The notes under the pieces: generated by a model
Database searches by the model: none
What the model was told of the DNA's origin: nothing
What the model saw: only the letters and a program-made list of their open reading frames with translations
Shown here: one piece after another, positions 1 to 8,469 of the stretch
Position numbering within the stretch: position 1 is the stretch's first letter
Layout: the number at the start of each line of letters is the position of its first letter
Assembly (NCBI GenBank): GCA_000955795.1
Contig: JYOB01000010.1
Location: 728,590-792,589 of the forward strand
Length of the DNA stretch: 64,000 nucleotides
Direction: 5' to 3'
Origin: Burkholderiaceae bacterium 26
Lineage (GTDB): Bacteria > Pseudomonadota > Gammaproteobacteria > Burkholderiales > Burkholderiaceae
Made by a program: the position numbers and the translations under genes

Positions 1-332
1 TGCCGGACGACCTCGCCCGCGCAGGTTCACACGACTTTCTGCTCACCACACGCGACACGGCTGGCCGTAAACACGCCTATCTCCTCGATTCGCGCACCGG
101 CTTGCCTGCCGATAGCGAGGGCCACACCGGACAGATACTCGTTGGCACACCGCTCATCACCACGATCGACGCGCCGCCAACTCAGACGCCGAGCGGCACA
201 ACCATACAAACCACCCGCACCACCCTGTGGCAAGCCGATGAAAGCCACATCCACCAAATGGATACCCGGATCTACTCACGCCAACTGGGCCGGCTAAGCT
301 GGCGCGAGATGACGGAAATGGGGGCGCGCTGA
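1..332 (+). CDS. pilY1: C-terminal fragment of a PilY1-like pilus tip/assembly protein (5' end outside window)
   Basis: An open frame runs in from the left edge (first full codon at base 3) and stops with TGA at 330-332. The roughly 109 visible residues contain a beta-propeller-like stretch (HDFLLTTRDTAGRKHAYLLD) and end with GRLSWREMTEMGAR, which resembles the GR-x-SWRE ending I recall for PilY1 proteins. PilY1 is a large surface and pilus-tip protein of type IV pili. The following minor pilin genes (pilE-like, fimT-like) fit the usual minor-pilin operon, and the stop overlaps the next start by one base (TGATG), which implies co-translation. Only the tail is seen, so the domain content of the protein cannot be checked. 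Confidence 0.6.
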   Translation, partial: PDDLARAGSHDFLLTTRDTAGRKHAYLLDSRTGLPADSEGHTGQILVGTPLITTIDAPPTQTPSGTTIQTTRTTLWQADESHIHQMDTRIYSRQLGRLSWREMTEMGAR

Positions 333-727
333 TGCGCCGGATGCGGGCGTTCACTCTGCTGGAGATCATGGTGGTGCTTGTCATAACGGGCACCCTGGCA
401 TTTGTCGCCCTGTCAGCATGGCCCTCGTACGTGCAGCGCTCGCGGCGTGCGGCAGCCGGCGCCGCCTTGATTGCAACCCTGGCGCAACTGGAAATGCAGC
501 ATATGCGCACGGGCAAGTACGATCCGGAGGATTCCGGCCCGCCACTAGAGGTCGATGGCTATTCCCTGCAGCCCCAGAACTGCACGCGTCTTGATCTTGT
601 GAAATTTCCCGACGACTGCGTGCAAGTAGTTGCAATGTCGACCGCCCCCAGTGACCGCGCATGCCCCGTGCTAATCCTGCGCAGCACCGGCGAGCGCGAA
701 CCGGACGACCCGGCATGCTGGCCATAA
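332..727 (+). CDS. pilE: Type IV minor pilin, PilE family
   Basis: The 131-residue protein begins MRRMRAFTLLEIMVVLVITG, a class III (prepilin) signal followed by the hydrophobic N-terminal helix, with Glu at +5 of the predicted mature protein. Mature pilins are inserted in the inner membrane, processed by PilD and assembled into the pilus. Two cysteines (in QNCTRL and DDCVQV), plus later ones in RACPV and PACWP, fit a C-terminal disulfide loop. The residue before the predicted cleavage site is Ala instead of the near-universal Gly. The start overlaps the preceding stop by one base; an in-frame ATG at 341 would shorten the leader. The next pilin gene overlaps its 3' end by 13 bases. Confidence 0.8.
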   Translation: MRRMRAFTLLEIMVVLVITGTLAFVALSAWPSYVQRSRRAAAGAALIATLAQLEMQHMRTGKYDPEDSGPPLEVDGYSLQPQNCTRLDLVKFPDDCVQVVAMSTAPSDRACPVLILRSTGEREPDDPACWP

Positions 728-1296
728 CACAACGCTTACTGCGGCTTCGCCAGGCGGGTGTCACGCTCGTCGAGCTGGTGATCGTATTGGCCATCCTTGG
801 CGTGTTGGCCGTGGCGGCGGCGCCATCGGTGGTCGATCGCTGGCAACGCGACACCGTGATCCTGCTTGCTGAGCAATTCGCCAGCGCCGCTTCCCTGGCA
901 CAGACAATGGCCCAGTATCAGCATCTTCAGACCAATCTTGTTCCGCTTGATACCCAAAAAGGCTGGGCTGGTGGTTGGAAGTTAACCACGTCGCCTGCCG
1001 CAAGCGATCCTGATAGGACAATCTCAAATCCCCAGGAAGAGACCACGTTTTCCATATCGCCGCCGATCACGCAGGCCGTGCGTATCAACTGGAGCGCTGG
1101 CGCCGGGCTTTCCTACGCACCTGTGGGATACTCACGGCGTAGCAATGGGGGGCAACTGTACGGCACGCTGGAAATATCCTGGGGCCGGCATGTGCGCCAA
1201 GTGCGGATCAACAGCGTTGGCCGCGCCCGCATCTGCAACCCGACCACGGACGGCAACAGCTGCAAACCGATGGGTGTCGACGCCCCCGATCCCTAA
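715..1296 (+). CDS. fimT: Pseudopilin, FimT/GspH family
   Basis: I start the gene at ATG 715, inside the end of pilE, giving 193 residues. This places the prepilin cleavage motif RQAG-VTLVELVIVLAILGV at residues 12-31, with Gly at -1, Glu at +5 and a hydrophobic helix after it. An upstream in-frame ATG at 661 would add 18 residues and lengthen the leader unnecessarily. The C-terminal part (GTLEISWGRHVRQVRINSVGRARIC) has the beta-rich look of GspH/FimT minor pilins, which are thought to prime or cap the pilus. The overlap with pilE and the missing spacing point to one operon with the PilY1-like gene. Confidence 0.75.
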   Translation: MLAITQRLLRLRQAGVTLVELVIVLAILGVLAVAAAPSVVDRWQRDTVILLAEQFASAASLAQTMAQYQHLQTNLVPLDTQKGWAGGWKLTTSPAASDPDRTISNPQEETTFSISPPITQAVRINWSAGAGLSYAPVGYSRRSNGGQLYGTLEISWGRHVRQVRINSVGRARICNPTTDGNSCKPMGVDAPDP

Positions 1297-1317
1297 CCCA
1301 ACCCCAGCTTCAAACCC

Positions 1318-2430
1318 ATGTTCTCCGACTTCGACCACGCCATGATGCAGCGCGCCCTGGCGCTGGCCGAGAAGGGCTTGTTCACCACGACGCCCAACCC
1401 GCGCGTCGGATGCGTGATCGTGCGTGACGACACCGTCATCGGCGAAGGCCATACGCAACCCGCCGGCCAGGACCACGCTGAAATCCAGGCGATCAAGGAT
1501 GCCCAGTCGCGCGGCCAGGACGTGCGCGGGGCCACCGCATATGTGACGCTGGAGCCCTGCAGCCACTTTGGCCGCACCCCACCCTGCGCAGATCGACTGG
1601 TCGAAGCCGGCATCGCGCGCGTGGTCGCAGCCATGGAAGACCCCAACCCCGCCGTCTCCGGACGCGGCTTGCAGAAGCTGCGCGATGCCGGAGTGGACGT
1701 GCGTTGCGGACTGCTGGAGCGGGAGGCGCGTGAGCTGAACATCGGTTTCGTTTCACGCATGACGCGCGGCACGCCGTGGGTACGCGTGAAGGTCGGCGCG
1801 TCGTTGGACGGCCGCACCGCGCTGGACAATGGCATCAGCCAGTGGATTACCGAAACCGAAGCGCGCAACGACGGCCACCGCTGGCGCGCACGCGCCTGTG
1901 CCATCCTCACCGGCATCGGCACGGTGCGCGAAGACAATCCCCGGCTGACCGTGCGCGCTGTCAATACGCCACGCCAGCCACGCCGCGTGCTGATCGACTC
2001 GGCGCTGGACGTGCCGCTCGACGCCCATATCCTCACCGCAGATGGGCACCACGAGCCGACGCTGATTTTTGCCGCCCAGCCCGAAGCCGGCCGCATGCGT
2101 GCGTTGAGCGAGCGCGGCGCGGAGGTCATCCTCCTGCCCAACGCTGATGGAAAGGTCGACCTGGCCGCAGTCCTGCGCGAACTGGGCCGCCGCGAAATCA
2201 ACGAGCTGCACGTCGAGGCCGGCTTCAAGCTCAACGGCTCGCTGCTGCGCGAAGGGCTGGTTGACGAGATCCTCGTCTACCTGGCGCCCAAGGTGCTTGG
2301 CTCGGGCCAGGGCATGTTCAATATGGGGCCGCTGCAAACGCTGGAAGGCGCGGCCGAATTCTTCTTTCACGACATCTCGCGCATCGGGGGCGACCTCCGC
2401 ATCCTCGCGCGCCGCAACCCCACGGATTGA
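1318..2430 (+). CDS. ribD: Bifunctional diaminohydroxyphosphoribosylaminopyrimidine deaminase / uracil reductase
   Basis: RibD carries out the second and third steps of riboflavin synthesis: deamination of the pyrimidine and NADPH-dependent reduction of the ribose. The N-terminal deaminase domain shows the zinc site HAE (residues 53-55) and PCSHFGRTPPC (Cys81, Cys90). The reductase domain follows from about residue 145 (RVKVGASLDGRTAL, later LHVEAGFKLNGSLL). Its length of 370 residues is normal for the fused enzyme. It begins 21 bases after fimT but belongs functionally to the rib genes downstream, and ribE starts 6 bases after its stop. Confidence 0.95.
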   Translation: MFSDFDHAMMQRALALAEKGLFTTTPNPRVGCVIVRDDTVIGEGHTQPAGQDHAEIQAIKDAQSRGQDVRGATAYVTLEPCSHFGRTPPCADRLVEAGIARVVAAMEDPNPAVSGRGLQKLRDAGVDVRCGLLEREARELNIGFVSRMTRGTPWVRVKVGASLDGRTALDNGISQWITETEARNDGHRWRARACAILTGIGTVREDNPRLTVRAVNTPRQPRRVLIDSALDVPLDAHILTADGHHEPTLIFAAQPEAGRMRALSERGAEVILLPNADGKVDLAAVLRELGRREINELHVEAGFKLNGSLLREGLVDEILVYLAPKVLGSGQGMFNMGPLQTLEGAAEFFFHDISRIGGDLRILARRNPTD

Positions 2431-2436
2431 TTGCTT

Positions 2437-3090
2437 ATGTTCACCGGAATCGTCGCCGCAGTTGGCCGCATTGAAACCGTCTCGCCGCTTGGCGACAACG
2501 CCGATGCAGGCGTGCGCCTGTCCATCGACTCGGGCGGCCTGCCCCTCGCGGACGTGGCGTTGGGCGATTCGATCGCCATCCAGGGTGCGTGCATGACGGT
2601 TGTTGCCAAAACTGACAGCCGCTTCGACGTGGATGTGTCGCGCGAATCACTGTCCAAGACAGTCGGGCTGGAACGCCCGGGCGAGGTGAATCTGGAGAAG
2701 GCCCTGCGCCTGGCTGACCACATCGGCGGGCACCTTGTATCCGGCCACGTGGACGGCCTGGGCACAGTCACGCATTTCGCGCCGGTCAACGAATCGCACG
2801 AGCTGCGTGTGCGGGCGCCGACGGAGCTGGGCAAATATCTCGCCTACAAGGGCTCCGTGGTGGTCAACGGCGTGTCGCTCACGGTCAATACCGTCCGGGA
2901 CGACGCCAACGGCTGCGAGTTCTCGATCAATTTGATCCCGCACACCGTGGCGGTCACCACGCTCAAGCACTTGAAAGCCGGCGCCCAGGTCAACCTGGAG
3001 ATCGACCTGATCGCCCGCTACGTGGAACGCATGTTGACCCACGCCGCCATCGGCCTGCCCGTGGGCACCCAACCTCTGGCCGCTGTTTGA
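2437..3090 (+). CDS. ribE: Riboflavin synthase alpha subunit
   Basis: The protein (217 residues) starts with the diagnostic MFTGIV motif. It consists of two lumazine-binding repeats, roughly residues 1-97 and 98-200; the second shows KGSVVVNGVSLTVN. It dismutates two 6,7-dimethyl-8-ribityllumazine molecules to riboflavin. The ATG at 2437 is preferred over an in-frame TTG at 2431 because MFTG is the invariant N-terminus. The gene lies 6 bases after ribD and is surely cotranscribed with it. Some nomenclatures call this gene ribC. Confidence 0.95.
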   Translation: MFTGIVAAVGRIETVSPLGDNADAGVRLSIDSGGLPLADVALGDSIAIQGACMTVVAKTDSRFDVDVSRESLSKTVGLERPGEVNLEKALRLADHIGGHLVSGHVDGLGTVTHFAPVNESHELRVRAPTELGKYLAYKGSVVVNGVSLTVNTVRDDANGCEFSINLIPHTVAVTTLKHLKAGAQVNLEIDLIARYVERMLTHAAIGLPVGTQPLAAV

Positions 3091-3095
3091 ACCGC

Positions 3096-3117
3096 TGGCC
3101 CCACTGGCTTGGGGCCA
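3096..3117 (+). other. Hairpin between ribE and ribBX
   Basis: TGGCCCC (3096-3102) and GGGGCCA (3111-3117) form a perfect 7-bp stem with an 8-base loop just after the ribE stop. No T-run follows, so it is not a textbook terminator. A -10-like TACAAT lies at 3126-3131, but I find no convincing -35 at 16-18 bases. No FMN riboswitch core is recognisable in the 127-base gap. Confidence 0.4.
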
Positions 3118-3217
3118 CCTTGACGTACAATAGCGGGCTTCCCATTTACGCAGTCGCACGGCCCCCGAAATTACGAGTTTGCGGGAGTTGGTCAGCGGCG
3201 CGCACCCCTGCTACGCC

Positions 3218-4357
3218 ATGTCGATCGCCACAGTCGAAGAAATCATTGCCGAAATCCGCGCCGGCCGGATGGTCATCCTGGTCGACGAGGAAGACCGTGA
3301 GAACGAAGGCGACCTGATCCTGGCGAGCGATTTCGTCACGCCGGAAGCCATCAACTTCATGGTCACGCACGCGCGCGGCCTGGTGTGCCTGACGCTCACC
3401 GAAGAGCATTGCGACCAGCTCGACCTGCCAATGATGGCCAGCCGCAACGGTACGCAGTTCGGCACCAATTTCACCGTATCAATCGAAGCGGCTGAAGGCG
3501 TAACCACCGGTATTTCCGCTGCCGACCGCGCACGCACCATTCAGGTGGCCGCCGCCAAGAACGCCAAACCGTCTGACCTGGTGAATCCGGGCCACATCTT
3601 CCCGCTGCGAGCCCAAAAGGGCGGCGTGCTGATGCGCGCCGGCCACACCGAAGCCGGTTGCGACCTGACCGCGATGGCTGGCCTGACACCCGCCGCTGTG
3701 ATCTGCGAGATCCTGAAGGACGACGGCACCATGGCGCGCTTGCCGGACCTCGTGGAATTCGCCAAGAAACACGGCCTGAAGATCGGCACGATTGCCGACA
3801 TGATCCAATACCGCAGCCGCACCGAGAGCATCGTCGAGCGCGTCGGTGAGCGCACGATGGAGACCCAGTTCGGCACGTTCCACGCCGTCGCCTTCCGCGA
3901 TCGGGCGGCCGGCCGCGCCCATCTGGCGCTGGTCAAGGGCACGCCGACGCCGGACACCGAAACGCTGGTGCGCGTGCATGAGCCTCTCTCGGTGCTCGAC
4001 CTGCTCGAGTGCCAGCGCACGACGCACTCGTGGAGCGTGCCCGCCGCCCTGCGTGCCGTCCAGGCTGCCCCGACCGGCGTGGTCGTGCTGCTCAATTGCG
4101 GCGATTCGGCGGACCGGCTGTTCACCCAGTTCTCCGCGCTGGACGCGCCGCATGAGCGCCCGCGCACCAAACCTGATCCGCGCATCTACGGTATCGGCGC
4201 GCAGATCCTGAAGGAGGTGGGCGTCGGCAAGATGCGTGTGCTGGCCTCGCCGCTCAAGCTGCCGAGCATGGTCGGCTACGATCTGGAAGTGACGGCGTAC
4301 CAGTCGATGGCGGATGCGCCCGACGTCACTTCCGCTTCGTCCGCCGCCACGCATTGA
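3218..4357 (+). CDS. ribBX: RibBX: 3,4-dihydroxy-2-butanone-4-phosphate synthase fused to a degenerate GTP cyclohydrolase II-like domain
   Basis: Residues 1-200 form a complete RibB domain with [10 protein letters not shown] (23-32), the [11 protein letters not shown] segment and [11 protein letters not shown] (140-150), the substrate and metal site. It converts ribulose 5-phosphate to the four-carbon riboflavin precursor. The second half (from about 215) aligns in length with GTP cyclohydrolase II but lacks its zinc cysteines. Where active enzymes have the E-C-x10-C-x-C loop, this one reads [18 protein letters not shown]. It also lacks the RQEGRG-type motif. This is the RibBX arrangement known from Proteobacteria, in which a separate RibA supplies the cyclohydrolase. 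Start ATG 3218 fits the conserved N-terminus [10 protein letters not shown]. No ribA is present in the window. Confidence 0.9.
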   Translation: MSIATVEEIIAEIRAGRMVILVDEEDRENEGDLILASDFVTPEAINFMVTHARGLVCLTLTEEHCDQLDLPMMASRNGTQFGTNFTVSIEAAEGVTTGISAADRARTIQVAAAKNAKPSDLVNPGHIFPLRAQKGGVLMRAGHTEAGCDLTAMAGLTPAAVICEILKDDGTMARLPDLVEFAKKHGLKIGTIADMIQYRSRTESIVERVGERTMETQFGTFHAVAFRDRAAGRAHLALVKGTPTPDTETLVRVHEPLSVLDLLECQRTTHSWSVPAALRAVQAAPTGVVVLLNCGDSADRLFTQFSALDAPHERPRTKPDPRIYGIGAQILKEVGVGKMRVLASPLKLPSMVGYDLEVTAYQSMADAPDVTSASSAATH

Positions 4358-4363
4358 TTTTCC

Positions 4364-4400
4364 GCCGGCAGCCTGGACTGCCGCGCCGGCTTTCTTTTTT
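4364..4400 (+). terminator. Intrinsic terminator or attenuator between ribBX and ribH
   Basis: Six bases after the ribBX stop, GCCGGC (4364-4369) can pair with GCCGGC (4385-4390), followed directly by TTTCTTTTTT (4391-4400). A shorter stem GGCAG/CTGCC (4367-4371 with 4378-4382) competes for the same bases. The U-tract makes termination plausible. Since ribH and nusB continue downstream in the same direction, partial termination (attenuation) is also possible. Confidence 0.55.
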
Positions 4401-4437
4401 GACGTTGCCTAACCGGCAACCCCAACCGGAATACACC

Positions 4438-4938
4438 ATGGACCACGGCTTCTACCCGACCAATCTCAACGGCGAAGGCCTGCGCATCGGCATCGTCCAG
4501 GCGCGTTTCAACGAGCCCGTGTGCGAAGCGCTGCGCGAGGCCTGCGTCGCTGAACTCGAACAACTCGGCGTGGCCGGCGAAGACGTGCTGCTCGTGACCG
4601 TGCCGGGCGCGTTGGAAGCCCCGCTGGCGCTGCAAAAGATGGCCGAATCGGGCCAGTTCGACGCCCTGATCGCACTGGGCGCAGTCATCCGCGGCGAGAC
4701 TTACCACTTCGAGCTGGTGTCCAATGAATCGGGCGCCGGCATCACGCGCGTGGGCCTTGACTTCAATATCGCCATCGCCAACGGCATCCTGACCACCGAC
4801 ACCGACGCACAGGCCCACGCCCGCACCCGCGAGAAAGGCCGCGACTGCGCCCGTACCGCCGTCGAAATGGCCAACCTGACCAACGACCTCGACGGTCTGC
4901 AGGATCACGGCCAGGACGACGACGGCGAGAATGAATAA
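4438..4938 (+). CDS. ribH: 6,7-dimethyl-8-ribityllumazine synthase
   Basis: RibH condenses the pyrimidine with 3,4-dihydroxy-2-butanone 4-phosphate to lumazine and forms cages or pentamers. The 166-residue protein shows [20 protein letters not shown] at the N-terminus, the substrate motif [30 protein letters not shown], and the C-terminal [15 protein letters not shown] helix. Start ATG 4438 matches the family; an in-frame upstream extension to 4354 would run through the terminator region. The acidic tail ([10 protein letters not shown]) is an extension. nusB follows after 27 bases, the common ribH-nusB pairing. Confidence 0.93.
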   Translation: MDHGFYPTNLNGEGLRIGIVQARFNEPVCEALREACVAELEQLGVAGEDVLLVTVPGALEAPLALQKMAESGQFDALIALGAVIRGETYHFELVSNESGAGITRVGLDFNIAIANGILTTDTDAQAHARTREKGRDCARTAVEMANLTNDLDGLQDHGQDDDGENE

Positions 4939-4965
4939 GCGCTTCCTCGCGCAAAGGCTTTTCCC

Positions 4966-5433
4966 ATGACGCAAGACAATTCCCAAGCCAAGACCAAGGC
5001 GCCCGCCAAGAGCGCGCGCCGCCGTGCGCGCGAACTGGCGCTGCAAGGTCTGTATCAATGGCTGCTCAATCGCAACGACCCCGGCGTGGTCGAGGCGCAT
5101 CTGCAGGACGCGCAAGGCTTCAACAAGGCCGACCGCGCGCACTTCGACGCGCTGCTGCACGGTGCGATCCGCGAAGAAACCACGCTGACCGAGGCGTTCA
5201 CGCCGTACCTGGATCGCCCGGTTGCAGAGCTGTCCCCGGTCGAACGTGCCGCCTTGCTCGTCGGCGCGTACGAGCTGGTGCACTGCGTGGACATCCCGTA
5301 CAAGGTCGTGATCAACGAGGCGGTTGAACTGACCAAGACCTTCGGTGGCGTGGAAGGCTACAAGTACGTCAACGGCGTGCTGGACAAGCTGGCCGCTCAG
5401 GTGCGCGCTGTCGAGGTCGCTGCCCGCCGGTAA
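4966..5433 (+). CDS. nusB: Transcription antitermination factor NusB
   Basis: NusB binds boxA RNA with NusE (S10) and supports antitermination of rRNA operons. The 155-residue all-alpha protein shows [16 protein letters not shown], a central [22 protein letters not shown] and the C-terminal [17 protein letters not shown] and [10 protein letters not shown] segments. The basic, lysine/alanine-rich N-terminal tail (about residues 1-20) is longer than in E. coli. It sits 27 bases after ribH and is expected to be cotranscribed with it. Confidence 0.93.
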   Translation: MTQDNSQAKTKAPAKSARRRARELALQGLYQWLLNRNDPGVVEAHLQDAQGFNKADRAHFDALLHGAIREETTLTEAFTPYLDRPVAELSPVERAALLVGAYELVHCVDIPYKVVINEAVELTKTFGGVEGYKYVNGVLDKLAAQVRAVEVAARR

Positions 5434-5476
5434 TTCGGCGTCTGCTCTTCGCTTTACTTTTTCGCTTCGCTTCAAG

Positions 5477-6661
5477 ATGGACGCCCACCGCCTGCAGACA
5501 GCCGCTCGGCTAGCCAATATCCGCGCCTTTCACGTGATGGAGCTGGCCAAGCAGGCCCGCGAGCTGGAACTGGCCGGACGCAGCATCATTCACATGGGCA
5601 TCGGCGAGCCCGACTTCACCGCCGCCGAACCGGTCGTGCAGGCCGCCGCCGATGCCATGCGGCGTGGCGTCACGCAGTACACCGGCGCCTTGGGCATTCG
5701 CCCACTGCGCCAAGCCATCGCCCGCTACTACCAGACCACTTACGGCCTCGACATTGCCCCCGAGCGCATCATCGTCACGGCGGGTGCGTCTGCAGCGCTG
5801 CTGCTGGCGTGTGCAGTGTTGGTGGAGGTTGGCGGCGAAGTCCTGATGCCCGATCCGAGCTATCCGTGCAACCGTCACTTCGTGGCCGCCTTCAATGGGG
5901 AGGCGAAGCTGGTGCCGTCGGGGCCGGAAGAGCGTTTCCAGTTGACGGCCGCACAGGTCGAAGCTCACTGGAGCGAGCGCACGCAGGGCGTGTTGCTGGC
6001 CTCTCCGTCCAACCCGACCGGCACGTCGATCCTTCCGGATGAGCTGCAGCGTATCGTGCAGACGGTACGAGCCCGCAGCGGGTTTTCGATTGTCGACGAG
6101 ATCTACCAGGGCCTGTCTTACGACCAGGCGCCGGTTTCCGCCCTGTCGTTCGGCGACGATGTCGTCACGATCAACAGCTTTTCCAAGTATTTCAACATGA
6201 CCGGCTGGCGACTCGGCTGGCTGGTGGCGCCCGCAGAATTGGTGCCCGAGTTCGAGAAAGTCGCGCAAAATCTGTTCATCTGCGCGTCAGCGGTCGCACA
6301 GTACGCCGCGCTGGCGTGCTTTGAACCGGAAGCGCTGGCGATCTACGAGGCACGCAAGGCCGAATTCCGCCGCCGCCGCGATTTCATCGTGCCGGCGCTG
6401 GAGTCGCTTGGCTTCAAGGTACCGGTCAAGCCGGACGGGGCGTTCTATGTCTACGCCGACTGCCGCGACGTGAACCACCCGCGTGCCGCCGATGCCGATG
6501 CCCTCACCCAATCGATGCTGCATGACGCTGGCGTGGTGCTGGTGCCGGGGCTGGATTTTGGTCCGCACACGGCGCAGCACTACATCCGACTGTCGTACGC
6601 GACGTCGATGGCGCATCTGGAAGAAGCGGTCGCAAGGTTGGGCAGGCTTTTCAGCCGGTAA
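5477..6661 (+). CDS. PLP-dependent class I/II aminotransferase, substrate unknown
   Basis: A fold-type I aminotransferase of 394 residues. It has the N-terminal IHMGIGEPDF segment, NPTG (179-182), the D-E-IY active-site region (SIVDEIYQGLSY) and the PLP lysine in NSFSKYFNMTGWRLGW (Lys237). The C-terminus carries the substrate-carboxylate arginine region (YIRLSYATS). It belongs to the aspartate/alanine aminotransferase group, and the amino acid specificity cannot be read from the sequence. Start ATG 5477 gives the family N-terminus; a longer frame begins inside nusB and is rejected. It lies 43 bases after nusB and ends before a strong terminator. Confidence 0.85.
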   Translation: MDAHRLQTAARLANIRAFHVMELAKQARELELAGRSIIHMGIGEPDFTAAEPVVQAAADAMRRGVTQYTGALGIRPLRQAIARYYQTTYGLDIAPERIIVTAGASAALLLACAVLVEVGGEVLMPDPSYPCNRHFVAAFNGEAKLVPSGPEERFQLTAAQVEAHWSERTQGVLLASPSNPTGTSILPDELQRIVQTVRARSGFSIVDEIYQGLSYDQAPVSALSFGDDVVTINSFSKYFNMTGWRLGWLVAPAELVPEFEKVAQNLFICASAVAQYAALACFEPEALAIYEARKAEFRRRRDFIVPALESLGFKVPVKPDGAFYVYADCRDVNHPRAADADALTQSMLHDAGVVLVPGLDFGPHTAQHYIRLSYATSMAHLEEAVARLGRLFSR

Positions 6662-6690
6662 AGCGCTCTCCGCGCCTCGCTCAAGCAAAA

Positions 6691-6716
6691 AAAGGCCGTC
6701 CAGAAGGACGGCCTTT
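6691..6716. terminator. Bidirectional intrinsic terminator
   Basis: AAAGGCCGTCC (6691-6701) and GGACGGCCTTT (6706-6716) form a perfect 11-bp stem with loop AGAA. A-run on the left and T-rich sequence on the right let it work on both strands, ending the aminotransferase gene (plus) and the lytic transglycosylase gene (minus), which converge here. Confidence 0.9.
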
Positions 6717-6743
6717 CTTATATAGAGCAGCGAAACAAGTTGA

Positions 6744-7931
6744 TCAGGCCTGGCCTTGGGACTTGTCGTCCAGCCGTGCCTCTTCCTGCTGACCCGCTGC
6801 CGGTTGCTTGTCAGCCGGCTTGGCGGCTTGCGTCTTGGCATCGGCCTGCGTCACGGGCGTTGCCGTCGCGACCGGCTTTGCCGATTCGCGCTCCGACGCC
6901 GCCGTCATCGGCGAACGGTGGCCAGTTGCCACCATGCGCAGGCGCGAACGCTCTTGCAGCACCTTGCCGCCGTAGCCGCCGTCGCCTTGTGTGACCGCAC
7001 CGACATACAGTTTCAGGCCACCTTCGATCGAACCCGCGCGCGCGATGCAATCCTTCAGCACGAGCGCACCGACCTTTATGTTGGCGTACGGGTTGAGCGC
7101 GGCACCGACGCCGCCCATCACCTCGTACTTGTCCTGGTGGACCTTGGTCATGACCTGCATCAGGCCCTGCGCACCCATACCGCTTTCGGCGAACGGGTTA
7201 AAGCTGGACTCGATGGCCATCACGCCCAGGATGAGCAGCGGATCCAGGCCGACTTCCTTGCCGGTCTGATAGGCCGCCTTCACCAACTGGCCGGTGGCTG
7301 TGGCCGCCACGCGGTACTTGCGGGCAATGTATTCCGCCACGGCAGCCTGCTCTCGCGGGGTGCCGGCGGTTGCCGACTCACGTGCGTCGCGGACGACTTG
7401 CGTGTTCGGAATCTGCGCAGCCAACTCGGCCACAGACGGCACCTTCGAGAGCGCGTCCCAACCGGCAGCCGCGACCGTGCCGCCCTGGGCCGTAGCAGGC
7501 GCGACAGCCTGAACGGCCCCGGTACCGGCGGACGGCGCAGTCGGCGCAAAGGCAACCGGCTGCACGCCAGCCGCAACCGCGGGTGACGGATTGGCCGAGG
7601 CGACACTTGTGTCGACACCCGGTGTGAAATGCAGCACGCGTTGAGCGACCGCGGCACGCCACTCGCTATTAAGCGAGAGTGCGACTGCAGCAACCACAGC
7701 CAGCACGCCGATGCTATTGAGCACGACATGCCCGCTGCGGAACACCAGCAGCACGCCAGGATGCAACTCATTGCGGGACGCGGCGGCGCCCCCTGCGTTC
7801 AACTCCATGCGCAGCTTACGAGGCAGCGCAACTTGACCTGCACGCGCGAGGCGGCGGCCAACCGGGGCTACGAGCCGGCGTTGCAGCGCCGATCCGATCC
7901 CGGAAGAATGAAGGGTTTTCCAACCGTTCAT
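6744..7931 (-). CDS. Membrane-anchored lytic transglycosylase (SLT domain)
   Basis: A 395-residue protein with a basic N-terminal region and one membrane segment (about residues 69-87, VVLNSIGVLAVVAAVALSL). A long Ala/Pro-rich linker leads to a C-terminal SLT domain in the periplasm. The SLT signature is AIESSFNPFAESGMGAQGLMQVM, with the catalytic Glu at 241, so it should cleave peptidoglycan between MurNAc and GlcNAc with anhydro-ring formation. The tail after about residue 335 is low-complexity (AKTQAAKPADKQPAAGQQ). A very good Shine-Dalgarno (GGAGGT) sits just before the ATG at 7931. Internal anchoring with a cytoplasmic N-terminus of about 68 residues is longer than in MltE-type enzymes. 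Confidence 0.85.
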   Translation of the reverse strand: MNGWKTLHSSGIGSALQRRLVAPVGRRLARAGQVALPRKLRMELNAGGAAASRNELHPGVLLVFRSGHVVLNSIGVLAVVAAVALSLNSEWRAAVAQRVLHFTPGVDTSVASANPSPAVAAGVQPVAFAPTAPSAGTGAVQAVAPATAQGGTVAAAGWDALSKVPSVAELAAQIPNTQVVRDARESATAGTPREQAAVAEYIARKYRVAATATGQLVKAAYQTGKEVGLDPLLILGVMAIESSFNPFAESGMGAQGLMQVMTKVHQDKYEVMGGVGAALNPYANIKVGALVLKDCIARAGSIEGGLKLYVGAVTQGDGGYGGKVLQERSRLRMVATGHRSPMTAASERESAKPVATATPVTQADAKTQAAKPADKQPAAGQQEEARLDDKSQGQA

Positions 7932-8469
7932 ACTTACCTCCGTCCGCTGCGCAGATCCGGTAGACGCCTTTCTTTTGCATGGCGCCGTGCGTTTCGGGTC
8001 GCAACGGTTTTTAGTAAGGATGCCGCGCTGTTGCAGTCAGCCGGCATCTGTTGGGGGCACTCCCCTAGTGCCCAGAGAAATGCGGGCCGTGTCCTTGGGG
8101 AGGCCACGTCCCGCAGCGATGCTGATGTGTTCTGGTGTCGCCCCTCATACGTCGAAGAGTTGGGCGAAGGCATTAGCCGAAAACATGTTGCGTTGCAACA
8201 ATTACCAGATCGGATTGGATTGTAGGAAGCGCGTTATTCCAAGTCAATCATAAAGAAGTACGTTTTCATATCAAAAAGTTATGAAACAACCCGCGTTGTT
8301 GGGACTGGCTGACCTGCGATGCGTTCTGTCATCAAGGGGTCGTGCGGTTTTGGCCGTACAATCGCGGCCACCCCGCCTACACCAAAAAAATGTCGCCTGG
8401 ACGACCGTTCGGGGGGCCAGCCCCTCCGCGCGATAGGCGATCCACCTTACCTTTGGTTACAAAATCTCC
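7932..8469. other. 538-bp intergenic region between divergent genes, with an A+T-rich core
   Basis: I see no supported gene here. The stretch holds the ribosome binding site of the transglycosylase gene on the minus strand and the leader of ubiD on the plus strand. Around 8230-8300 it turns A+T-rich and contains two inverted repeats: TTTCATA (8264-8270) with TATGAAA (8280-8286), and AACAAC (8285-8290) with GTTGTT (8295-8300). A -10-like TACAAT at 8357-8362 has no good -35. The short frames within it show no family features. Confidence 0.5.

Noticed and set aside
3091-3217. FMN riboswitch before the ribB-type gene
   Set aside because: I looked for the conserved RFN core in the gap and found only a simple hairpin and a -10-like box.
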